From Pseudomonadota bacterium (lineage in GTDB: Bacteria > Pseudomonadota > Gammaproteobacteria > UBA4575), in assembly GCA_009839635.1 (NCBI GenBank), contig VXPJ01000023.1, forward strand, positions 1 to 11,602: a stretch of DNA of 11,602 nt. The letters are read 5' to 3'. The position numbers were made by a program, and so were the translations under genes. Of this stretch, positions 6,343-11,602 are shown in pieces. Every line of letters begins with the position of its first letter. The stretch's first letter is position 1. The notes beneath the pieces are model-generated. The model worked only from the letters and a program-made list of their open reading frames with translations. It did not search any database and was not told the DNA's origin.

Positions 6343-7192
6343 CGAACACCGGGCCGTCTACGCACACCCGCTTCATCGCCACGGTCCGGTTGTTTTCCCG
6401 GTACGGCACGACGCAGCCGGCACAGCCCCCGATCGCACATGCCATGTACTCTTCCAGGCACACCTGGCAGGGTAGGGCGTGGCGGCGACAAAGTTCCGAG
6501 ACCGCTTCCAGCATCCGGTTCGGCCCGCAGGCAAACACCTGCACGCCCTGTTGCGCGGTGCGGTCCAGGTTCAAGAACCAGTGTTCGGCCAGTTCGTGCA
6601 CGTAACCGCGAAAACAGCCCGGATACCCCTGCAGACTGGTGAGCCGGGATGCGATGCCCCAGTCGTCGAGTAACGGCATGGCGGCGATGACCTCCTTCGG
6701 CATGTCCGCCGTCAATATTTTCGAGGGCCGGGTGGGGAAAGGAAAGGGAATCTCCGAACCGAGGATGGCGAGCGGATGCAGTCCTGTGTTTTCGCGCAGT
6801 GTTTCTGCCAGGAAAATCATGGGGGGGATTCCCACTCCCCCGCCAAGCAGCAAGGGATGCGTGGTATTTTCATCCACCCTGAAGCTGTTCCCGATGGGTC
6901 CCAGGCACTGCAGCCTGTCCCCGGGTTTGCGTGCTGCAAGTTCAGCGCTGCCTTGCCCGACGATCTTGTACAGGATCTCGACGCTGCCTGCCGCAGGGTC
7001 GCTGCGCATGATCGAGAAAGGCCGGCGCAGGGCCCTTTGGGGGTCGCACTGCAGGTGCAGGAAGTTCCCGGCGCTGGCGTGGCGGGCACATTCGGGCGCG
7101 CTCAGCTTGAGGACGAACTGCTGTGCCGCCAGTGCATCATGACGGGTCACACGGGCGCATTCCTCGAAGACCGGGTTAGGCTCTGTTGTCAT
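6323..7192 (-). CDS. pyrK: dihydroorotate dehydrogenase electron-transfer subunit PyrK-like
   Basis: PyrK carries FAD and a 2Fe-2S cluster and passes electrons from the PyrD subunit of class 1B dihydroorotate dehydrogenase to NAD. The 289-residue product has the three expected parts. The first is a ferredoxin-reductase-like FAD domain with RRPFSIM (56-62). The second is an NAD-binding domain with LLLGGGVGIPP (114-124) and ACGPNRML (221-228). The third is a C-terminal cysteine cluster, Cys252-x4-Cys257-x2-Cys260-x16-Cys277, as in PyrK. The ATG at 7192 is 27 bases after the pyrC' stop codon, and its 3' end overlaps yggS by 20 bases. No pyrD is in the window, so its partner must be encoded elsewhere. 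Its place next to pyrB and pyrC' supports a pyrimidine role, but another NADH-linked oxidoreductase subunit of the same superfamily is possible. Confidence 0.88.
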   Translation of the reverse strand: MTTEPNPVFEECARVTRHDALAAQQFVLKLSAPECARHASAGNFLHLQCDPQRALRRPFSIMRSDPAAGSVEILYKIVGQGSAELAARKPGDRLQCLGPIGNSFRVDENTTHPLLLGGGVGIPPMIFLAETLRENTGLHPLAILGSEIPFPFPTRPSKILTADMPKEVIAAMPLLDDWGIASRLTSLQGYPGCFRGYVHELAEHWFLNLDRTAQQGVQVFACGPNRMLEAVSELCRRHALPCQVCLEEYMACAIGGCAGCVVPYRENNRTVAMKRVCVDGPVFDAANIF

Positions 7193-7219
7193 GCCCTGGG
7201 CTGCTGGATGAAGGCTGGC

Positions 7220-8503
7220 TTACTCGGGTTCGAGCTGGAAGACCAGCTTGCCGCCCAGAATCGTGTGTGTCGCGCGGCCCTTGAACCGGTGTCCCAGCAG
7301 GGGCGTGTTCTTGCCGCGGCTGAGCAGGGTTTCGCTGTTCAAGGTCCAGTCCAGCCCAGGATCGACAACGCATACATCCGCCTCGCTGCCGACGGACAGG
7401 TTGCCTGCCGCAATGCCGAGGATTTCCGCGGGTTGCTGGGTGACCCGGCGCACCGCTTCCTTCAGGTCGAGTACGCCTTCGTCCACCAGTTGCAGGATTA
7501 GCGGCAACAGGGATTCCAGGGTGGAACTGCCGGGTTCCGTGGACTGGAAGGGTGCCAGCTTGGCCTCGATTTCATGCGGCTGGTGGTCGGCGCAAACGGC
7601 GGACAGCGTGCCGTCCTGCAAGCCTTTTCGAAGGCCATCCCGGTCCTGCTGTGTACGGTAGGGGGGGAGGTTGTGACACAGCCCGTCAAAATCCCGGATG
7701 TCGTGGTCGGTCAGAAAAAGGTGCAGGATGCTGGCATCGGCGGTGACCGGCAGGTGGTCCTGCTGGGCACGTGCGATCATGTTCACCGCACGCCAGGTCG
7801 AGAGGCGGCAGAAATGGGTGCGGACGTTGAGTTCCTCGATCAGTGCCAGGTGAAAGGCTAGCGCCGCCGTTTCCGCGGCCGCGGGGATGCCGGGAAGACC
7901 CAGCCGCAAGCCGGTAAGGCCTTCATGCACACAGCCGTGATTGGCCAGATGGTGGTCGAGCGGGTGCGTGAACACGGTCAGCGCCTGGCTGGATGCGTAT
8001 TCCATTGCACGCCTCAGTACCAGCGGACTTTTCAGCGGATGCAGGACGTTGGTGACGCCGACGCATCCGGTCGCCTTGAGTGCGGCCATTTCACTCAGGT
8101 TTTCCCCTTTCAGGCCCCTCGTCAACGCGCCGATCACGTACACCTTGCAGTGACCGCTGTCCTGTGAAAGCTGTTCGATCAACTCGACCTCTGCGGGCGA
8201 ATCGACGACCGGGTTGGTCGTGGGCAGGCACGCTAGGCTGGTAATGCCGGCTGCGGCCGCGGCCTTGGTCTCCGTGCGGATCGTCGCCTTGTGCTCCTGT
8301 CCGGGCTGGCGCAGGCTGGCCGAAAGTTCGACCAGTCCGGGCAGGATCAGCTTGTTGGCCGCATTGATCGTATGGTCAGCCTCCCAGGCGGAAGGGGGTT
8401 TGCGAACGGCCGCCACCTTTCCGCCGACGATGAAGAGATCCGCAACCTCGTCAATGTCGTTTGCGGGATCGACAAGGTGGCCGTTCAGGATTTCAAGTTT
8501 CAT
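7220..8503 (-). CDS. pyrX: inactive dihydroorotase-like protein PyrC' (PyrX)
   Basis: This 427-residue protein has the class I dihydroorotase/amidohydrolase fold but lacks its catalytic metal ligands. Where active enzymes read PG-x-V-D-x-H-x-H-L-R, it reads LPGLVELSASLRQPG, with Ser61 and Ser63 replacing both histidines. The usual 'H-x-S-T' histidine is replaced by Arg (FCRLST, 231-236). The carboxylated-lysine and second-histidine regions are also altered, though the Asp of CADHQPH (Asp306) remains. Such PyrC' proteins are structural partners of aspartate transcarbamoylase, forming dodecamers with PyrB in pseudomonads. I chose the ATG at 8503 (MKLEILNGHL) rather than the upstream frame from 8563, because the former matches the family's N-terminal strand. 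It overlaps the end of pyrB by 11 bases, which suggests coupled synthesis of the two subunits. A separate active pyrC must exist elsewhere. Confidence 0.92.
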   Translation of the reverse strand: MKLEILNGHLVDPANDIDEVADLFIVGGKVAAVRKPPSAWEADHTINAANKLILPGLVELSASLRQPGQEHKATIRTETKAAAAAGITSLACLPTTNPVVDSPAEVELIEQLSQDSGHCKVYVIGALTRGLKGENLSEMAALKATGCVGVTNVLHPLKSPLVLRRAMEYASSQALTVFTHPLDHHLANHGCVHEGLTGLRLGLPGIPAAAETAALAFHLALIEELNVRTHFCRLSTWRAVNMIARAQQDHLPVTADASILHLFLTDHDIRDFDGLCHNLPPYRTQQDRDGLRKGLQDGTLSAVCADHQPHEIEAKLAPFQSTEPGSSTLESLLPLILQLVDEGVLDLKEAVRRVTQQPAEILGIAAGNLSVGSEADVCVVDPGLDWTLNSETLLSRGKNTPLLGHRFKGRATHTILGGKLVFQLEPE

Positions 8504-9434
8504 CGCCGTCTCCAGGGTCGCCGGTGCTGATCGCAATCGACAGGATGGCCATGCGAACTGCAATGCCGTACTCCACCTGCTGCAGGATTACGGAGCGGGG
8601 GCCGTCTGCAACTTCCGAGCTGATTTCCACGCCGCGGTTGATGGGGCCGGGGTGCATGACGATCGCATCCGGGCTGGCCAGCGCCAGTCTTTCCGGAGTC
8701 AGTCCGTACAACTGGAAGTACTCGTGCTCACTCGGTATGAATGCCCCCTGCATGCGCTCTTTCTGCAGCCGCAGCATGATGATCACGTCGACATCGCGCA
8801 ATCCCTGCCAGCAGTTCTGGAATACCTGTACGCCGACCTGCTCGATGTTCGCAGGCAGCAGCGTGCGCGGTGCGATCACCCGGATCTCGCGCGTGCCGAG
8901 GATATTGAGTGCCTCGATCTGGGAGCGCGCAACACGTGAATGCAGGATGTCGCCCACGATCGCAACGCGCAGCTTGGAAAAATCCTCATGGTGTTCGCGA
9001 ATCGTGAACACGTCGAGCAGGGCCTGGGTCGGGTGCGCATGGCGCCCGTCACCGGCATTGATGATGCTGACGTGGGGGGCTACGTGCTTGGCAATGAAAT
9101 CCGCCGCGCCGCTTTCCGGGTGCCGGACAATGAAGATGTCCGTGTTCATGGCCTCCAGGCTGAACAGGGTGTCCAGCAGGCTTTCGCCCTTGACGGTTGC
9201 AGAAGTGGCGATACTGATGTTGAGGACATCCGCCGACAGCCGTTTGGCTGCCAGTTCAAACGTCGTACGGGTCCGGGTACTGGGCTCGAAAAAGAGGTTC
9301 ACGATGGTTTTGCCGCGCAGCAGCGGCACCTTTTTCACGGCCCGGCCATCGACGCTGGTGAATGATTTCGCGGTATCAAGAATATGGGTCAGGGCCTTGC
9401 GGTCCAGTCTGCTGATGTCCAGGAAATGTCTCAT
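8493..9434 (-). CDS. pyrB: aspartate carbamoyltransferase catalytic subunit PyrB
   Basis: PyrB condenses aspartate and carbamoyl phosphate to carbamoyl-aspartate, the first committed step of pyrimidine synthesis. The 313-residue protein shows the carbamoyl-phosphate loop FFEPSTRTRTTFE (48-60), the 80s loop SATVKGES (78-85) with its catalytic lysine, and GDGRHAHPTQALLD (128-141). It also has GDILHSRVARS (161-171), MLRLQKERM (220-228) and HPGPINRGVE (261-270). An open frame continues upstream to 9659, but that stretch overlaps pyrR and reads unlike any PyrB, so I start at the ATG at 9434, ten bases after the pyrR stop codon. This leaves the protein without the roughly 20-residue N-terminal extension recalled from pseudomonad PyrB. 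No pyrI regulatory subunit is present; PyrC' immediately downstream is the expected partner. Confidence 0.97.
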   Translation of the reverse strand: MRHFLDISRLDRKALTHILDTAKSFTSVDGRAVKKVPLLRGKTIVNLFFEPSTRTRTTFELAAKRLSADVLNISIATSATVKGESLLDTLFSLEAMNTDIFIVRHPESGAADFIAKHVAPHVSIINAGDGRHAHPTQALLDVFTIREHHEDFSKLRVAIVGDILHSRVARSQIEALNILGTREIRVIAPRTLLPANIEQVGVQVFQNCWQGLRDVDVIIMLRLQKERMQGAFIPSEHEYFQLYGLTPERLALASPDAIVMHPGPINRGVEISSEVADGPRSVILQQVEYGIAVRMAILSIAISTGDPGDGDET

Positions 9435-9444
9435 GCGAAAAGGC

Positions 9445-9942
9445 TCAGTCCACGATCTCCAGAACAATCGGCTGCGGGCCGCTGAGTTGTACCTGCTGCC
9501 TGGCCTCCAGGTTGAGCCGCGTGCCAACGACATCCGCCTGGATGGGCAATTCCCGGCCATTCCTTTCCACGAGGATGGCCAGGCTGACCGATGCAGGCCG
9601 GCCATAATCAAAAATCTCGTTGAGGGCCGCACGTACGGTGCGCCCGGTATACAGCACATCGTCGATCAGGATGATGTGCCTGTCGGTTACGTTCAGGGGC
9701 AGGTGGGAAGGTTTTACTGTCGGCTGGATTCCCGCACGGCTGAAGTCATCCCGGTAAAAGGTGATGTCGAGCACCCCCAGTTCATCCTCGATTTCAAGCA
9801 TCGACTGGATGCGTTCCGCAACCCACACCCCGCCGGTGCGGATTCCCACAAGCAAAGGCTCGGTAATGTCCCGCGCACGCATGAACACGCCGAGATCATG
9901 TCCCAGCTTGTCGATCAGTTGTGTGCCATCCAGGTCGCTCAC
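9445..9942 (-). CDS. pyrR: pyr operon regulator / uracil phosphoribosyltransferase PyrR
   Basis: PyrR belongs to the type I phosphoribosyltransferase family. In Bacillus it binds pyr mRNA to control attenuation and has some uracil phosphoribosyltransferase activity; in gammaproteobacteria its regulatory mode is less clear. The 165-residue product has the PRPP-binding loop HIILIDDVLYTGRTVRAAL (89-107), the early IRTGG loop (34-38) and the PyrR-type DITFYRDDFS (59-68). The start is a GTG at 9942 that overlaps the ruvX stop codon as GTGA (plus 9939-9942). A downstream pyrB follows after ten bases, so there is no room for an attenuator between pyrR and pyrB. Any PyrR-controlled leader would have to lie further upstream or inside ruvX. 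Length and motifs are normal for the family. Confidence 0.95.
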   Translation of the reverse strand: MSDLDGTQLIDKLGHDLGVFMRARDITEPLLVGIRTGGVWVAERIQSMLEIEDELGVLDITFYRDDFSRAGIQPTVKPSHLPLNVTDRHIILIDDVLYTGRTVRAALNEIFDYGRPASVSLAILVERNGRELPIQADVVGTRLNLEARQQVQLSGPQPIVLEIVD

Positions 9943-10388
9943 GAAGTGCCCCTTTCCGCAGGGAGGCCATCATGGCATGCAAACCAGCTCTGCAGGATGA
10001 TGGCTGCCGCAGCCTTGTCGATGTCGGTCTTGCGGATTTTCCTGCGCTGCCCCCGGGCGCGCATGTCCTTGAGCAGCGCGTACGCGCGCGCCGAAGAAAA
10101 CGACTCATCCACGGTTTCCACCGGCAGGCGGTAACGGCGTTGCAGTGCCTTGCAGAAATTGCGGACGTGTTGCTTGATTCGACCCTGGTCCTGCGTGTGA
10201 TGTTCGACCCGGCCCACCACCAGAGCGTCAGGATGCCATTGCCCGATGATCTGATCGATCTTGTCCCAGGGCGTGCCCGAACTCGGGACGACCAGCGTCG
10301 TCAGGGGACTTGCGGTCCCGGCACTGGGAACGCCAATAGCAACCCCGATCCTGCATTCTCCATAATCAAACCCGATCACGTTGGACAT
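9939..10388 (-). CDS. ruvX: RuvX/YqgF pre-16S rRNA nuclease (RNase H fold)
   Basis: RuvX (YqgF) is a small RNase-H-fold nuclease, annotated as a putative Holliday-junction resolvase and shown in E. coli to take part in 5' processing of pre-16S rRNA. The 149-residue product carries the acidic residues expected of the fold. These are Asp8 in IGFDYG (5-10), Glu95 in VETVDESFSS (90-99) and Asp122/Asp124 in TDIDKAAAAIIL (121-132). ALVVGR (55-60) marks the central strand. The ATG at 10388 is 54 bases after the yqgE stop codon, and its 3' end overlaps the pyrR GTG by four bases. The pairing with yqgE upstream is conserved across gammaproteobacteria. Nothing is unusual in the protein itself. Confidence 0.95.
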   Translation of the reverse strand: MSNVIGFDYGECRIGVAIGVPSAGTASPLTTLVVPSSGTPWDKIDQIIGQWHPDALVVGRVEHHTQDQGRIKQHVRNFCKALQRRYRLPVETVDESFSSARAYALLKDMRARGQRRKIRKTDIDKAAAAIILQSWFACHDGLPAERGTS

Positions 10389-10442
10389 GGGCAGCTATCG
10401 GACAGGTAGCCTGGCACCGAGAACAGGTTGGCAGGTGCACTC

Positions 10443-11021
10443 TCAGGCATGTCCGGCCTCGTTCGAGATCAGGTTCAGGTCGATGCCCAGCTTGCTGGCC
10501 GCACTCTGCCAGCGTTTTTCAACCGGTGTGTCGAATACGATTTTGGCCTGGTACGGGACCGTCAGCCAGGCGTTATCCACCAGTTCCTGTTCCAGTTGCC
10601 CCGGACCCCATCCCGCATACCCCAGGGCGACAATCGCATTCCTGGGCCCGATGCCCCGGCCGATATCCACAAGGATGTCCTCGGAAGTGGTCAGTTTCAG
10701 GTCATCGTCAATCGTGTAGGTGGACGTCCACTTGCGGTCTGAATCGTGCAGCACGAATCCCCGGTTGGCGTGTACCGGCCCGCCCGCATACACCGGATTG
10801 TGTACGGATGCCGTGTCCTGGTCATTCACCTCCACGTCATCCGCATCCACGTCCAGATAGCGGATCAGTTCATCGACACACAGGGTGATCGGCTGGTTCA
10901 CGACGATGCCCATGGCACCGTGCTCGTTGTGTTCACAAATCAGGGTTACGGTGCGCGAAAAATTCGGATCATGCAGGGCGGGCATCGCCACGAGCAGTTG
11001 TTTGGTAAGGCTCTCTGACAT
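10443..11021 (-). CDS. yqgE: YqgE/AlgH family protein
   Basis: The 192-residue product is a standard YqgE/AlgH protein. The family has a known fold and is called a transcriptional regulator of alginate genes in Pseudomonas, but its molecular role is unproven. The full set of conserved stretches is present. They are AMPALHDPNFSRTVTLICEH (13-32), GAMGIVVNQPI (35-45), GGPVHANRGFVLH (about 79-91), LGYAGWGPGQLEQELVDNAWL (about 132-152) and the C-terminal LGIDLNLISNEAGHA. The ATG at 11021 matches the usual N-terminus; no clear Shine-Dalgarno precedes it. It is separated from gshB by 137 bases, which hold two inverted repeats, and is followed by ruvX, its usual partner. It is probably the first gene of the transcript that runs through the pyr genes, or part of one started upstream. 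Confidence 0.95.
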   Translation of the reverse strand: MSESLTKQLLVAMPALHDPNFSRTVTLICEHNEHGAMGIVVNQPITLCVDELIRYLDVDADDVEVNDQDTASVHNPVYAGGPVHANRGFVLHDSDRKWTSTYTIDDDLKLTTSEDILVDIGRGIGPRNAIVALGYAGWGPGQLEQELVDNAWLTVPYQAKIVFDTPVEKRWQSAASKLGIDLNLISNEAGHA

Positions 11022-11158
11022 GTTTGACCGGGCATGCTACGGGATGTTTTCAAAAACATCCAAACACGGATGCCTACCAATATACCGCAGATGCCACCCA
11101 TTTTTCAGAAAATGATGGAGAATGGAAGACCCCCGCATCATTTGATGGCACGTCCCGC
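11022..11158 (-). other. gshB-yqgE intergenic region with two inverted repeats
   Basis: The 137-base gap carries two inverted repeats. Nearest yqgE is GGATGTTTT-CA-AAAACATCC (11042-11061), two perfect nine-base arms 20 bases before the yqgE ATG. Nearer gshB is AAATGATG / CATCATTT with an 18-base spacer (11110-11117 and 11136-11143). On the minus strand the latter ends in a short T-run (CATCATTTTC), which could make a weak gshB terminator. The former could be an operator or leader hairpin of yqgE. I see no strong promoter and no gene here. Confidence 0.35.
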
Positions 11159-11602
11159 TCAGTCGGTCCCTGGCGTCTGGTCGAGCCTTTTCTCGATCGT
11201 ATCGAACAGGGTCGCGGCAATATTGAGGCCGCACATCTTGTCCAGTTCCCGGATGCCCGTCGGGCTGGTCACGTTGATTTCCGTCAGGTAATCGCCGATC
11301 ACGTCGATGCCGACAAAGTCAAGCTGCCTGGCCTGCAGTTCCGGCCCGATCTGCTCGCAGATCCATCGATCCCGCTCGCTCAGGGCAGCAGCTTTCGGGG
11401 TGCCTCCCTTGGCCAGGTTGGCGCGCAGTTCGCCTTCGGCGGGAATCCGGACCAGGGCATACGGCACGGGTTCCCCGCCAATCAGCAGAATCCGTTTGTC
11501 CCCCTCCCGGTACTCGGCGATCAGTTTCTGCGCCATCACCGTGCGTGTGCCGTGCTGGGTTGCGGTTTCCAGGATGACACCGCGGTTCGGGTCATCGTGG
11601 CG
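11159..11602 (-). CDS. gshB: glutathione synthetase GshB, C-terminal part (5' end cut by window)
   Basis: GshB joins gamma-glutamylcysteine and glycine with ATP, the second step of glutathione synthesis. The frame is open to the right edge, so only the last 147 residues are present, roughly the second half of a protein of about 316 residues. What remains is the ATP-grasp domain. It shows GVILETATQHGTRTVMAQ at the cut end, then GDKRILLIGGEPVPYALVRIP, ELRANLAKGGT, and FVGIDVIGDYLTEINVTSPTG with the Asp and Asn that hold magnesium. An internal GTG at 11539 is not the start, because coding similarity continues upstream of it. In relatives gshB is followed by yqgE, as here, and often preceded by the pil chemotaxis-like genes, which would lie outside this window. 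Confidence 0.95.
   Translation of the reverse strand, partial: RHDDPNRGVILETATQHGTRTVMAQKLIAEYREGDKRILLIGGEPVPYALVRIPAEGELRANLAKGGTPKAAALSERDRWICEQIGPELQARQLDFVGIDVIGDYLTEINVTSPTGIRELDKMCGLNIAATLFDTIEKRLDQTPGTD

Noticed and set aside
6776..7501. Plus-strand open frame of 241 codons opposite pyrK and pyrC'
   Set aside because: It is a shadow of the real minus-strand genes, with no family resemblance, no ribosome-binding site and no separate promoter.
8461..10134. Long plus-strand open frame (557 codons) opposite pyrB and pyrR
   Set aside because: It lies antisense to three well-identified genes and its translation is Ser/Arg/Met-rich with no recognisable domain. Such frames arise from codon bias in GC-rich DNA.

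Overview
The window is an ordinary, gene-dense chromosomal region of a GC-rich gammaproteobacterium. Protein resemblances and gene order both point there. The series gshB, yqgE, ruvX, pyrR, pyrB, inactive pyrC-like gene, yggS, proC, yggT, metX, metW is, from memory, the order found around pilT/pilU in pseudomonads and in many purple-sulfur or sulfur-oxidising gammaproteobacteria. The genus cannot be fixed from the sequence. I found no transposase, phage gene, tRNA, rRNA, CRISPR array or toxin-antitoxin pair.

Layout. Positions 18-740 hold two minus-strand genes: a cysteine-cluster (YkgJ-like) protein and, upstream of it, a small hypothetical protein. A 203-base divergent region (741-943) leads to a plus-strand pair, hspQ and a TerB-like gene, two bases apart. 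A perfect 24-base palindrome (1721-1744) separates this pair from a convergent HU-family gene (1747-2070). After a 299-base gap with tandem hairpins, everything from 2370 to the right edge is on the minus strand. In transcription order it reads: gshB (cut by the edge), yqgE, ruvX, pyrR, pyrB, pyrC', pyrK, yggS, proC, yggT, a hairpin, metX, metW.

How the genes work together. ruvX to yggT is one tightly packed run whose gaps range from a 20-base overlap to 27 bases, so it is probably a single operon. It mixes pyrimidine synthesis (PyrR regulator, aspartate transcarbamoylase PyrB, its dihydroorotase-like partner PyrC', and the flavin/iron-sulfur electron-transfer subunit PyrK) with PLP homeostasis (YggS), proline synthesis (ProC) and a membrane protein (YggT). 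metX and metW share a four-base ATGA overlap and form the acylation and accessory step of methionine synthesis. They follow a hairpin and a plausible promoter of their own.

The points most worth a second look are modest. pyrK sits where relatives usually carry pilT/pilU and has no pyrD beside it. PyrC' has lost its metal-binding histidines. Interlocked inverted repeats lie between yggT and metX. PyrB lacks the N-terminal extension known from pseudomonads. I see no convincing undescribed multi-gene system here.
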